64,000 bases of DNA from Mycolicibacterium litorale (GTDB lineage: Bacteria; Actinomycetota; Actinomycetes; Mycobacteriales; Mycobacteriaceae), in contig NZ_AP022586.1 in the NCBI RefSeq assembly GCF_010731695.1, forward strand, positions 2,356,001 through 2,420,000, read 5' to 3'. Under the pieces are notes generated by a model that searched no databases, was not told where the DNA came from, and was given only the letters and a program-made list of their open reading frames with translations. Shown piece by piece: positions 8,505 through 16,841 of the stretch. Every line of letters begins with the position of its first letter. Position 1 is the stretch's first letter. The position numbers and the translations under genes were made by a program.

Positions 8505-8525
8505 CCGGGCGTCCGGTCAGGTGAG
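8496..8525. terminator. Bidirectional hairpin between TetR 1 and CoA transferase
   Basis: Arms CTCACGTGACCGG (8496-8508) and CCGGTCAGGTGAG (8513-8525) pair at 12 of 13 positions around a four-base loop. The hairpin covers the stop codons of two convergent genes. There is no clear T-tract, which is common for mycobacterial terminators. Confidence 0.6.
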
Positions 8526-9686
8526 CCACGCCGCCTGCGGATCGGCCAGCACGTCATCGGTGTGTTCGCCGAGCCGCGGTGCCCCGGAGCGTGGCGCGCA
8601 CGGCGTGCCGTGGAAGTCGGCGGGTGTGGCGACCATCGGAACGGCGCCGTCGCCGTCGGGCACGTAAACGGCTCCCCCTGCCTCGTGGAACTGGTCGTCG
8701 GAGACCACGTCCTCCAGTGAGTTGATCGGCGACCAGAACAGATCCGGTTCGGCCGCGAAGATCTCCGCCCACTCGGCCAGCGGCCGGGTGGCGAAGACGG
8801 CGTCGAGTTCGGCGATGAGTTCCCGTGCGTTGACCGCACGTGCTCGGCCCGTGGCGAACCGGTCGTCGGTGAGCCAGTCCTCGCGTTGCACGCTGCGGCA
8901 CAGCGCCGGCCAGTGCCGCTCCCCCTCCAGGCCGACGATCCAGAACCGGCGTCCGTCGCGCGCGACGTAGTTGTTCATACACGGGTTGCCCATCGATTCG
9001 CGCTGACCGATCGCGATTTGCCGCCCGGTCAGCAGGAACGTGTTGAGGTCGAAACTGATCGTGTAGGCGCCCTGCCGGTAGAGCGACGTGGTCACCAGTT
9101 GGCCGGCTCCGGTGGTGGCCCGCGACACCAGCGCCGCGCACACCGCGGCCGCCAGCGTCATTCCCACCGAATGGTCCCCCATGCCGCCACGCTGGAACGG
9201 AGGGTCCTGACCGGGAGGGGTGAGCAGATGCGCCAGCCCGGCGCGCGCCCAGAACGCGGCCACGTCGTACGCCGCGCGGTCGGCGTCGGGTCCGGCCGTG
9301 CCGTATCCGGTGATGAGTCCGTAGACCAGCCGCGGGTTCCCGGCGGCGACGCTCTCGAAGTCCAGCCCGAGCCGGCGCAGCGCGGACGGCCGCACGTTGG
9401 TCACGAAAACGTCTGCGGTGCGCAGGAGTTCGCGCACGACGGCCTGCCCGGGCGCTGAGGTCAGATCCGCGACCACACTGCGTTTGGACCGGTTGTCCAT
9501 CTCGAACGGCGGGTTCACCTCGTCGCCGAGTCCGAGCATCCGCCCGAACGTCCGCGCCGGGTCACCGGACGGCGGCTCGACCTTGATCACGTCCGCACCC
9601 CAGTCGGCGAGGATTCCGCCGGTGGCGGGCGCGGCGACCCAAACGCCCAGCTCGACGACCTTGACACCGTCCAGTGGTCCGGACAT
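8517..9686 (-). CDS. CaiB/BaiF (class III) CoA transferase
   Basis: A 389-residue class III CoA transferase, which moves CoA between carboxylic acids. The N-terminal fold GPLDGVKVVELGVWVAAPATG is family-typical, followed by ILADWGADVIKVEPPSGDPAR, DNRSKRSVVADL, and AYDVAAFWARAG with the conserved Asp that forms the aspartyl-CoA intermediate. The GGMGDHSVGM segment is also typical. ATG 9686 is preferred over an in-frame GTG at 9692 because AGGGG lies seven bases before it. Operator copy 3 lies 30 bases upstream. It probably activates the acid substrate of the island as a CoA ester, feeding the local thioesterase or beta-oxidation elsewhere. Confidence 0.92.
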   Translation of the reverse strand: MSGPLDGVKVVELGVWVAAPATGGILADWGADVIKVEPPSGDPARTFGRMLGLGDEVNPPFEMDNRSKRSVVADLTSAPGQAVVRELLRTADVFVTNVRPSALRRLGLDFESVAAGNPRLVYGLITGYGTAGPDADRAAYDVAAFWARAGLAHLLTPPGQDPPFQRGGMGDHSVGMTLAAAVCAALVSRATTGAGQLVTTSLYRQGAYTISFDLNTFLLTGRQIAIGQRESMGNPCMNNYVARDGRRFWIVGLEGERHWPALCRSVQREDWLTDDRFATGRARAVNARELIAELDAVFATRPLAEWAEIFAAEPDLFWSPINSLEDVVSDDQFHEAGGAVYVPDGDGAVPMVATPADFHGTPCAPRSGAPRLGEHTDDVLADPQAAWLT

Positions 9687-9716
9687 CGGCACTCCCCTTT
9701 GACGTACGACGAAACT

Positions 9717-9746
9717 GGTTTACAGTCTGAAGCTCATTTGTAAACC
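9717..9746. promoter_or_regulatory. Candidate operator copy 3, perfect inverted repeat
   Basis: GGTTTACA (9717-9724) and TGTAAACC (9739-9746) are exact inverted copies with a 14-base spacer. This is the best-formed of the four sites and shows that the motif is a dyad rather than only a promoter box. It lies between the divergent CoA transferase and kinase genes. Confidence 0.7.
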
Positions 9747-9780
9747 GCCCCGAGTATGGTGGCCCAAGGAGGCTCTCACG

Positions 9781-10950
9781 GTGACGAACATGTTCGGTAT
9801 ACCGGCACGCGCCGCGTGGGCCGTCAACCGGGCGACACTGGCCGTGGGCCTGACCGCACACCTCGGCCGCGGGGTGCAGCGCGTGGTGACCGACGCCGTC
9901 CTGCGGGGCGCGCGACGGTTCCCCCGCGCGGTCGGCGACCTCGACGCGCCGACGCTGGGCCGCCTGATGAATGCCGCCGTCGCCTCGGTGTCGGTGATCG
10001 GCGGCGACGCAGGCACTTCGTCGCGGGCGCGGCTGGCGCTCACGGGTGAGAACGTCCCCGAGACGGTGTTCGTCAAACTGCCCGCGGAGACCGCCGGGAC
10101 GCGGCTCATGGGTGAACTCGGCCGGCTCGGCGACACCGAGGTGCGCTTCTACCGGCAGCTGCGACCGGAGCTGAGCGGCGCGCCCACCGCGTACGGGTCG
10201 GCGTTCGACCCGGTCACCGGCCGGTTCGTCCTCATCCTGGAGGATCTGCCCGCCGAGGAGTGCCGGTTCCCCGACACCCTGCACCCGTTGCACCCCGACG
10301 AGGCGGCGCTCGTGGTGGAGCTCCTGGCACGTCTGCACGCGACGTTCTGGGGGCGGCTGGCGGCGCCCGGCGTGCGGGGCCCGCTCGACTGGGTGTATTC
10401 GCCGTCGGCCGACGACACCTCGATGCTCACCGGCCGCCTGCTCAAGATCTCGGCGCGCCGGATGGCCGAGCGCACCGACATACCGGTGCACGTGGGCCGT
10501 TTCATCGACGACAACTACCGGGCGGTGGCGCGGCTGATCGACGAGCCGCCGCACACGATCATGCACGGCGACGCCCACCCCGGAAACGTCTACTTCCGCA
10601 ACGGCGCAGCCGGGCTTCTCGACTGGCAGGCGGTCCGCCGCGGACATCCGAGCCGCGAACTGTCCTACACATTGGTCACGAGCTTGACACCGGCCGACCG
10701 GCAGGAGTGCCAGCGCGAGCTGCTGGACACCTACCGCCGCGCGCTCGCCGCCCACGGCGGTCCCGAGCTCGACCGCGAGGACCTGTGGCAGCGGTACCGT
10801 CAGGCCGCGCTGTACGCCTATGTCGCCGCGCTCATCACCGCAGGGTTGGGCGGCCTGCAGCGAGACGACATCGCACGGGAGGGCCTGCGCCGCGGTGTGG
10901 CGGCGCTGGAGGACCTCGAGACGGTCGCGCTGCTGAAGAAATCGTTGTGA
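9781..10950 (+). CDS. Phosphotransferase family protein (APH/ecdysteroid-kinase-like)
   Basis: A 389-residue protein with the aminoglycoside-phosphotransferase/choline-kinase fold. ETVFVKLPAET carries the ATP-binding Lys, FVLILEDLPAEE is the hinge strand, IMHGDAHPGNVYF is the catalytic loop (HGDxHxxN) and GLLDWQAVRRGHP holds the metal-binding Asp. Small-molecule hydroxyl phosphorylation is the family reaction. Relatives occur in actinobacterial steroid and terpenoid catabolic clusters, where the role is poorly known. GTG 9781 is supported by AGGAGG eight bases upstream. It is divergent from the CoA transferase across operator copy 3. It is not considered a drug-resistance gene, because context and length point to catabolism. 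Confidence 0.85.
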   Translation: MTNMFGIPARAAWAVNRATLAVGLTAHLGRGVQRVVTDAVLRGARRFPRAVGDLDAPTLGRLMNAAVASVSVIGGDAGTSSRARLALTGENVPETVFVKLPAETAGTRLMGELGRLGDTEVRFYRQLRPELSGAPTAYGSAFDPVTGRFVLILEDLPAEECRFPDTLHPLHPDEAALVVELLARLHATFWGRLAAPGVRGPLDWVYSPSADDTSMLTGRLLKISARRMAERTDIPVHVGRFIDDNYRAVARLIDEPPHTIMHGDAHPGNVYFRNGAAGLLDWQAVRRGHPSRELSYTLVTSLTPADRQECQRELLDTYRRALAAHGGPELDREDLWQRYRQAALYAYVAALITAGLGGLQRDDIAREGLRRGVAALEDLETVALLKKSL

Positions 10951-11038
10951 TTCGCAGCGGACGGGCCTCGCGGATGACACGATGCGGCGTTACAGGCTCT
11001 ACGATCTGTGGAACACCCCGTCACTCGAGGCCTTGGAC

Positions 11039-11593
11039 GTGAACGAACCACTCACCGCCCGGCGCGACGCCGCCGAATTCGACGATTCGTCGACGCAGCA
11101 CCGCATTCTGGCGGCCACCGCCGAGGTGCTCGCGCGGAGCGGTCAGACGAAACTGAGCCTGTCGGAGGTGGCGTTGCAGGCGGGTGTGTCGCGGCCGACG
11201 CTGTACCGCTGGTTCGCCTCCAAGCAGGAGCTGCTCGACGCGTTCGGACGATACGAGCGGATGATGTTCGACCAGGGCATCAGCAAGGCGACCCAGGGCC
11301 TGCGGGGAACCGAAAAGCTCGACGCCGCGCTGCGTTTCATCGTGTCCTATCAGCAGTCCTACTCTGGTGTCCGGCTGGTCGACATCGAACCCGAGGTGGT
11401 CATCGCGCAGTTGTCGCGCATCATTCCGCTGATGCGGGCGCGGCTGGAGAAACTCCTCTCCGGACCCAATGCGGCGGTCAAGGCCGCCACGGCCATTCGC
11501 GTCGCGGTGTGCCACTACATCGTGCGCAGTGACGACGGCGACGAATTCCTCGCTCAGTTGCGCCACGCGGTCGGCATCAGAAACCAGGACTAG
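11039..11593 (+). CDS. TetR/AcrR family regulator 2
   Basis: A 184-residue TetR regulator read from GTG 11039, which has GAGG eight bases upstream; an in-frame ATG at 10982 would add 19 residues and is less likely. The DNA-binding part is HRILAATAEVLARSG then LSLSEVALQAGVSRPTLYRW, and the C-terminus is CHYIVRSDDGDEFLAQLRHA. It aligns end to end with TetR 1 without obvious gaps, differing mainly in the ligand-binding helices. A recent-to-moderate duplication is likely. It sits directly upstream of operator copy 4 and the aldehyde dehydrogenase. No copy of the operator was found before its own start. Confidence 0.9.
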   Translation: MNEPLTARRDAAEFDDSSTQHRILAATAEVLARSGQTKLSLSEVALQAGVSRPTLYRWFASKQELLDAFGRYERMMFDQGISKATQGLRGTEKLDAALRFIVSYQQSYSGVRLVDIEPEVVIAQLSRIIPLMRARLEKLLSGPNAAVKAATAIRVAVCHYIVRSDDGDEFLAQLRHAVGIRNQD

Positions 11594-11742
11594 TCGCCGT
11601 TCGGTCAATCCCCACCTCCCGCAAGCGAACTCGCCGGCCGAGTGGGGCGCCGCCGGGCGTGCGGCTCACACCGACCAGCGGCGGGGTCGACACCTCACGA
11701 GAATCGCCCCCTTGGAAAATGAGAACGGTATTTCCGCCAATC

Positions 11743-11772
11743 GCCTGACGCTTCGGGCGTTGTTTGTAACGC
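11743..11772. promoter_or_regulatory. Candidate operator copy 4 (TGACG-N14-TGTAA)
   Basis: Half-sites GCCTGACG (11743-11750) and TGTAACGC (11765-11772) have the same 14-base spacing as the other three. It ends seven bases before the aldehyde dehydrogenase ATG. This is the most diverged copy. The rest of the 186-base gap after TetR 2 shows no gene. Confidence 0.5.
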
Positions 11773-11779
11773 TAGGCAC

Positions 11780-13276
11780 ATGACGACTGTGGAGACCGAA
11801 TCCGGCGTGCTCGCCGGTGACGAGCGGATGTTGATCGACGGCGAACTGCAGCTCACCAGCAGCGGCGCCACCTTCGAGGTGATCCACCCGGCCAGCGAGG
11901 AGGTGGCCGGGCAGGCCACCGACGGCACGGTCGACGACATGGGCCGGGCGGTGGCCGCCGCGCGCCGGGCATTCGACGAGACGGACTGGTCTCGCGATCT
12001 GGAGTTCCGCCACCACTGCCTGACCCAGCTGCACGAGGCGCTCGAGCGGAACAAGGAGCGGCTGCGCCGCATCCTGATCACCGAGGTCGGCTGCCCGGTG
12101 ACAGTCAGCGGCAGCCAGATCGAGAGCCCCATCGAGGAGGTCAAGCACTGGGCCGACCACGGGAAGAACTTCGAGTACCTGGTCGACACCGGTGTGCACC
12201 CCACACAGCTGGGCCCGGCGCGGCGCAAGATCCATTACGAACCGGTCGGCGTGGTCGGCGCGATCACACCGTGGAACGTGCCGTTCTACCTCAACATCGC
12301 CGAGACCGTGCCCGCGCTGATGGCCGGTAACACCGTCGTCCTCAAACCCGCCCAGCTGACCCCGTGGTCGGGTAGCGAGTACGGCCGCATCGTCGCCGAG
12401 GAGACCGACATCCCGGCCGGCGTCTTCAACGTCGTGGTGTCCAATGCCAACGAGGTCGGGGCCGCACTGTCGGCCGACCCGCGCGTCGACATGATCACCT
12501 TCACCGGGTCCACCGCCACCGGGCGGGCGATCCTGGCCGCCGGCGCGCCGACGGTGAAGAAGACGCTGCTCGAACTTGGCGGCAAGTCGGCGCACATCGT
12601 CCTCGACGACGCCGACTTCAACGCATGCCTGCCGTTGGCGGCGATGATGGCGTGCGTGATGTCCGGCCAGTCCTGCATCCTGCCGAGCCGGATCCTGTTG
12701 CCGCGCAGCAGATATGAGGAGGGCCTCGAGATCCTCAAAACCATGATGGAAGGGTTCCCGGTCGGCGATCCGTGGACCCCGGGCAACATGCAGGGCCCCC
12801 AGATCAGCAAGACGCAGCGGCAGAAGGTGCTCGGTCTGATCCGCTCCGGGATCGACTCCGGCGCCCGCTTGGTCACCGGCGGCGGCGTTCCCGAGAATCT
12901 GCCCGTCGGCTACTACACCCAGCCCACGCTGCTGGCCGACGTCGATCCCGATTCCCAGGTGGCCCAGGACGAGATCTTCGGGCCCGTGCTGACCGTCACC
13001 CCGTACGACACCGACGACGACGCCGTCGCGATCGCCAACAACACGATCTACGGGCTGTCCGGTGAGGTGTCCAGCGGCGACGTGGACCGTGCGTTCGCGA
13101 TCGCCACCCGGATGCGCACCGGCAACGTGACGATCAACGGCAAGAGCCATTTCGGCATCACCAGCCCGTTCGGCGGCACCAAACAATCGGGGCTCGGCTA
13201 CCGCAACGGCGAAGAGGGCTACAAGGAGTACCTCGAGGCCAAGACGATCGGTATGCCGGACACGGCGGCGCCGTGA
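11780..13276 (+). CDS. NAD(P)-dependent aldehyde dehydrogenase
   Basis: A 498-residue ALDH-superfamily enzyme of normal length. Motifs include PWNVPFYLN with the oxyanion-hole Asn, the nucleotide-binding FTGSTATGRAI, LLELGGKSAHIVLDDAD with the general-base Glu, and SGQSC carrying the catalytic Cys. DEIFGPVLTVTPY and GLSGEVSS complete the C-terminal fold. It oxidises an aldehyde to the acid, plausibly the product of the island's P450 and alcohol dehydrogenase steps; the acid could then go to the CaiB transferase. Operator copy 4 lies just upstream, and the SnoaL gene follows with a GTGA overlap. Substrate is unknown. Confidence 0.94.
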   Translation: MTTVETESGVLAGDERMLIDGELQLTSSGATFEVIHPASEEVAGQATDGTVDDMGRAVAAARRAFDETDWSRDLEFRHHCLTQLHEALERNKERLRRILITEVGCPVTVSGSQIESPIEEVKHWADHGKNFEYLVDTGVHPTQLGPARRKIHYEPVGVVGAITPWNVPFYLNIAETVPALMAGNTVVLKPAQLTPWSGSEYGRIVAEETDIPAGVFNVVVSNANEVGAALSADPRVDMITFTGSTATGRAILAAGAPTVKKTLLELGGKSAHIVLDDADFNACLPLAAMMACVMSGQSCILPSRILLPRSRYEEGLEILKTMMEGFPVGDPWTPGNMQGPQISKTQRQKVLGLIRSGIDSGARLVTGGGVPENLPVGYYTQPTLLADVDPDSQVAQDEIFGPVLTVTPYDTDDDAVAIANNTIYGLSGEVSSGDVDRAFAIATRMRTGNVTINGKSHFGITSPFGGTKQSGLGYRNGEEGYKEYLEAKTIGMPDTAAP

Positions 13277-13704
13277 ATCAGGCCGGAGTGAACGATCCGG
13301 CGGAGATCGCCGCGCTGCTGTATCGGTACGCCCGCGCGGTCGACACCAAGGACTGGGAGCTCTACCGGTCGGTCTTCACCGACGACGCGCACATCGACTA
13401 CTCGTCGGCGGGGGCGATCGTCGGCGGTCGCGACGAGGTGGTCGACTGGTTCGCCGCGAACTTCGGGGTGCTGCCGTGGACCATGCACTACATTACTAAC
13501 ATCGAGATCCTCGAGAGTGCCGGCGACACCGCGCGGGTGCGGGCGATGTTCTACAACCCCATGCAGCTGCCCGGGATGTCGGACATCAGCTCCTGCGGCG
13601 GCTACTACCACCACGAGGTGGTGCGCACCGCCGACGGCTGGCGCAGCCGACGCCTGCGCGAGGAGAACGTCTGGTTCACCAACGCACCGGCGCGCACCGG
13701 CTGA
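13273..13704 (+). CDS. SnoaL-like/NTF2-fold protein
   Basis: A 143-residue single-domain NTF2-like protein. Typical segments are AEIAALLYRYARAVDTKDWELYRSVFTDDAHIDYSS at the start, the HYITNIEIL strand, and GGYYHHEVVRTADGWRSRRLREE at the end. The Tyr/Asp/His pattern is shared with SnoaL, steroid isomerase and scytalone dehydratase relatives that act on small cyclic substrates. The precise reaction is not predictable. GTG 13273 overlaps the aldehyde dehydrogenase stop (GTGA), so the two are coupled. It is the last gene of the catabolic island, 15 bases from the convergent core gene rlmN. Confidence 0.82.
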   Translation: MNQAGVNDPAEIAALLYRYARAVDTKDWELYRSVFTDDAHIDYSSAGAIVGGRDEVVDWFAANFGVLPWTMHYITNIEILESAGDTARVRAMFYNPMQLPGMSDISSCGGYYHHEVVRTADGWRSRRLREENVWFTNAPARTG

Positions 13705-13719
13705 CGGGCCCCGCGCCGA

Positions 13720-14829
13720 TCAGCCTTCGGCGGCCAATTGCCCACAGGCGGCGGCGATTTCGCGGCCGCGGGTGTCACGCACCGTGCAGGACACGCCGCG
13801 TTCGCGCACGCGCCGGACGAATTCGCGCTCGACCGGCTTGGGGCTCGCATCCCACTCGCTGCCCGGCGTCGGGTTGAGCGGGATGAGGTTGACGTGCACG
13901 AGCGGGCCGAGCGCTCCGTGCAGGCGCTTGCCGAGCAGGTCCGCGCGCCACGGCTGGTCGTTGACGTCGCGGATCAGCGCGTACTCGACGGACACCCGGC
14001 GACCGGTGACGTCGGCGTAATAGCGTGCGGCGTCGAGTGCTTCGCTGACCTTCCAGCGGTTGTTGACCGGAACCAGCGTGTCGCGCAGTTCGTCGTCGGG
14101 GGCGTGCAACGACAGCGCCAGCGTGACGTTGAGCCGTTCGTCGGCGAGTTTGCGGATCGCCGGCGCCAACCCGACCGTCGACACCGTGACCGACCGCGCC
14201 GAGATGCCGAACCCGTTCGGTGACGGCGCGACGATGCGACGCACCGCGGCGACCACCCGGTTGTAGTTGGCCAGCGGTTCGCCCATCCCCATGAAGACGA
14301 TGTTCGACAGCCGTCCGTCCCGGGCGATCCCCTCCCCGTCACGGTCGCGCAGCTCGGCGGCGGCCGCGCGCACCTGCTCGAGGATCTCGGCGGTCGACAG
14401 GTTGCGCATCAGCCCGCCCTGTCCGGTGGCGCAGAACGGGCACGCCATACCGCAACCCGCCTGCGAGGAGATGCAGACGGTGTTGCGGTCGGTGTAGCGC
14501 ATGAGCACCGATTCGAAGTTCGCTCCATCGTGGGCGCGCCACAACGTCTTTCGCGTCTCACCCGCATCGCATTCGACGGCCCGCACGATCGACAGGAGGT
14601 CGGGGAACAGCGCCTCGGCCGTCTGTGCGCGTACCGCGGCGGGCAGGTCGGTCATCAGCTCGGGATCGGCGATGAGGCGACCGAAATACTGGTTGGCCAG
14701 CTGCTTGGCGCGGAACGCAGGCATGCCGAGTTCCGCCACCGCCGCCGCGCGCCCGTCGTCGTCGAGGTCGGCGAAGTGCCGCGGCGGCATTCCCCGTCGC
14801 GGTGCGTCGAAGACCAGGTTCTGTTTCAT
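13720..14829 (-). CDS. rlmN: 23S rRNA (adenine2503-C2)-methyltransferase RlmN
   Basis: A 369-residue radical-SAM enzyme that methylates A2503 of 23S rRNA and A37 of some tRNAs. The CxxxCxxC cluster is in [18 protein letters not shown]. Other RlmN markers are [19 protein letters not shown], the [20 protein letters not shown] block, and [20 protein letters not shown] with the C-terminal methyl-accepting Cys. It corresponds to the Rv2880c position at one end of the conserved mycobacterial block. It is convergent with the island on its 3' side and is preceded by LysR at 14843, 13 bases away on the same strand. Confidence 0.96.
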   Translation of the reverse strand: MKQNLVFDAPRRGMPPRHFADLDDDGRAAAVAELGMPAFRAKQLANQYFGRLIADPELMTDLPAAVRAQTAEALFPDLLSIVRAVECDAGETRKTLWRAHDGANFESVLMRYTDRNTVCISSQAGCGMACPFCATGQGGLMRNLSTAEILEQVRAAAAELRDRDGEGIARDGRLSNIVFMGMGEPLANYNRVVAAVRRIVAPSPNGFGISARSVTVSTVGLAPAIRKLADERLNVTLALSLHAPDDELRDTLVPVNNRWKVSEALDAARYYADVTGRRVSVEYALIRDVNDQPWRADLLGKRLHGALGPLVHVNLIPLNPTPGSEWDASPKPVEREFVRRVRERGVSCTVRDTRGREIAAACGQLAAEG

Positions 14830-14842
14830 CGTCCGTCCAGTA

Positions 14843-15694
14843 TCAGGTTTGGTCGGTCAATACGTCGCGTACCGCCTGCTCGACGGCGGCCAGGATCTCC
14901 CGCTCGACGCCGTGACGGCCCCGCACGAACACCGAGGCGCGGCTGGTGGGCGGCAGTCCCTCAGCCAGGCACAGGCCGTCGGGCAGCCGTCCGATCATCG
15001 GCAGCAGCGCGACCCCGAGCCCCGATCGCACCGCCGCCAGCAGGCCGGACAGGTCCGAGCTCTCGGCCGCGATGCGGTAGGCCAGCCCGAGACGGTCGAG
15101 TGCGACGAACGTGGGCTCGCGCAGCGTGCACGGCTCGGAGTACATGACCACCGGAAGCGGGTCGGTGGCCGACGCCGCGAAGCTGCGCGCGGAGATCCAC
15201 TTCAGCGGAACCATGCCGGACGCGTGGGCCGGATCGAGACCCGAACCGTCGAGCATCACCGCCAGGTCCAGTGTTCCGTGTTCGATGCCGTCGGCGAGCA
15301 TGACGTTGCGGTCGAGGCGGAACCGTAACCGCCAGTCGGGCAGCCGCTCCCCCAGCGCCGCGGTCAGGCCGGGCAGCATCACGTCGGCGCCGTGTTCGGT
15401 GGCGCCGATCAGCAGCACACGTTCTTCGGCGGCACCCAGATCGCTCAGCGCGGCGTCGTGCGCGGCCAGGATCGTGCGGGCGTGGGCGAGCACGCGGTAG
15501 CCCAGCTCGGTGAAGGCGACTCCGCGGCCCGAACGCTCGACGATCGGCGCGCCGACCACCGCTTCGATACGCCGGACATGCTGGCTGACCGCCGACTGCG
15601 TGAGGTGCAGGACCGCGGCCGCGCGGTGAAATCCACCACAGTCGGCGACCGCCACGACGCTGCGCAGCGGCGCGATGTCGAGCACCTGAGCCAT
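14843..15694 (-). CDS. LysR family transcriptional regulator
   Basis: A 283-residue LysR-type regulator. The N-terminal winged helix is clear: [20 protein letters not shown] followed by [22 protein letters not shown] and [16 protein letters not shown]. The remainder is the periplasmic-binding-protein-like effector domain with [18 protein letters not shown] as its first strand. It is divergent from the EamA exporter at 15840, the usual arrangement for a LysR protein and its target. The gap contains a perfect 12-base palindrome at 15785. The effector may be the exported metabolite, an inference from similar pairs. Confidence 0.9.
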   Translation of the reverse strand: MAQVLDIAPLRSVVAVADCGGFHRAAAVLHLTQSAVSQHVRRIEAVVGAPIVERSGRGVAFTELGYRVLAHARTILAAHDAALSDLGAAEERVLLIGATEHGADVMLPGLTAALGERLPDWRLRFRLDRNVMLADGIEHGTLDLAVMLDGSGLDPAHASGMVPLKWISARSFAASATDPLPVVMYSEPCTLREPTFVALDRLGLAYRIAAESSDLSGLLAAVRSGLGVALLPMIGRLPDGLCLAEGLPPTSRASVFVRGRHGVEREILAAVEQAVRDVLTDQT

Positions 15695-15784
15695 GCCGTC
15701 ACCGTACTCCGATCAGCACTGACGATCAAAAAGCGCGCATACGAGCCGCACTTCTGTCAGGGCCCCCGTAACCGATCACTCACA

Positions 15785-15796
15785 GCGATCGATCGC
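15785..15796. promoter_or_regulatory. Perfect 12-base palindrome in LysR/EamA gap
   Basis: GCGATCGATCGC reads the same on both strands. It lies in the 145-base space between divergent LysR and EamA genes, about 45 bases before the exporter start. It could be a LysR or other operator; there is no classical T-N11-A evidence strong enough to be sure. Confidence 0.3.
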
Positions 15797-15839
15797 GATC
15801 GCCGTTATTCGTTGGACCGCGCCGTGCCGGACGCCGACC

Positions 15840-16841
15840 ATGGCACCCATGGCACCCATGACGCCCATCCGGATGCCGCTGCGTACCGCGTCGGCCGTGA
15901 CCGTCACCTACGCGCTCGGCTACCCGATCGGCAACCTCGCCGTGCACGCGATGACGCCGATGGCCGTCCTGGCATTCCGCTTCGGGCTGGCGTCGATGAT
16001 CCTCGGCGTGTGGGCGGCCGTCAGCAGGGTGGGGTTCCCGACCGGCCGCAAGCTGGGCCACGTCGCCGTCACCGCACTGCTCATGCAGGCCGTGCAGTTC
16101 TGCGCGCTGTACTACGCCATCCAGAAGGGCGCCCCCGCGGTGCTGTGCGCGGTCGTCATCGCGATCAACCCAGTCGCGACCGCACTGCTGGCCGCCGGCT
16201 TCCTGCGGGACCGCCTGCACGCCGGCCGCATCGTCGCGCTGGTGCTGGGCGTCGCGGCGGTGCTCGCCGCGTGCGCGAGCCGGCTGGTCGACGAACACGG
16301 CGTCGACCCGGTCGTGCTGCTCCTGCTCGTCGCGCTGCTCGGCCTGTCCGCGGGTGGGGTCTACCAGCAGCGCTTCTGCGCCGACGTCGACTTCCGCGCC
16401 TCCAGCGCCGTGCAGAACGCGGTGGCGTTCCTGCCCGCGCTGGCGTTGACGCTGACCACGCCCTTCGAGGTGCACGACACCACGAGGGCCGCGTTCGCCG
16501 TGGCCGGCGTCGTCCTGCTGAACGCCACCCTCGGCCTGTCGCTCTACGTCCGGGCCATCAACCTGCACGGCGCGTCGGCGGTCGCGATGCTGTTCTGCGT
16601 CATCCCCGCCGTCGCGGGCGTGATGAGTTGGTTCATGCTCGGCGAGCGCATCGACGTCGGCATCGGCATCGGGTTGGTGCTGGGCGCATTGGCCTGCTGG
16701 CTCAACGCCCGGACGTCACGGCGCCGGAGCGTCACGCCAGCAGCGTCAACACGATCCAGGTCGCCACAGCTGACGGCAGCATCCCGTCCATCCGGTCCAT
16801 CATCCCGCCGTGGCCCGGCAGCAGATTGCTCATGTCCTTGA
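15840..16841 (+). CDS. EamA/DMT family transporter
   Basis: A 333-residue drug/metabolite exporter with about ten membrane helices in two EamA halves. The first half starts YALGYPIGNLAVHAMTPMAV and includes CALYYAIQKGAPAVLCAVVIAI; the second includes VLLLLLVALLGLSAGG and ends with INLHGASAVAMLFCVIPAVAG and IGIGLVLGALACWL. Three ATGs occur in a nine-base tandem repeat at the start (15840, 15849, 15858), so the exact start is uncertain. The last 37 codons run antisense through the end of cdsA, and this Ser/Arg/Pro-rich tail is unlike the family. It probably exports an amino acid or metabolite under LysR control. Confidence 0.87.
   Translation: MAPMAPMTPIRMPLRTASAVTVTYALGYPIGNLAVHAMTPMAVLAFRFGLASMILGVWAAVSRVGFPTGRKLGHVAVTALLMQAVQFCALYYAIQKGAPAVLCAVVIAINPVATALLAAGFLRDRLHAGRIVALVLGVAAVLAACASRLVDEHGVDPVVLLLLVALLGLSAGGVYQQRFCADVDFRASSAVQNAVAFLPALALTLTTPFEVHDTTRAAFAVAGVVLLNATLGLSLYVRAINLHGASAVAMLFCVIPAVAGVMSWFMLGERIDVGIGIGLVLGALACWLNARTSRRRSVTPAASTRSRSPQLTAASRPSGPSSRRGPAADCSCP

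Noticed and set aside
9781..10950. Phosphotransferase as an aminoglycoside-resistance gene
   Set aside because: It is longer than resistance APHs, shares the operator of a catabolic cluster, and resembles ecdysteroid-kinase-like proteins.
4568..11772. The repeated motif as KstR or KstR2 sites
   Set aside because: Those consensus sites (AAC..GTT or CAAG..CTTG types) do not match TGAC/TTAC-N14-TGTAA.
11666..13186. 506-codon minus-strand frame opposite the aldehyde dehydrogenase
   Set aside because: Reads as an Asp/Gly/His-rich shadow; the plus strand has every ALDH motif.
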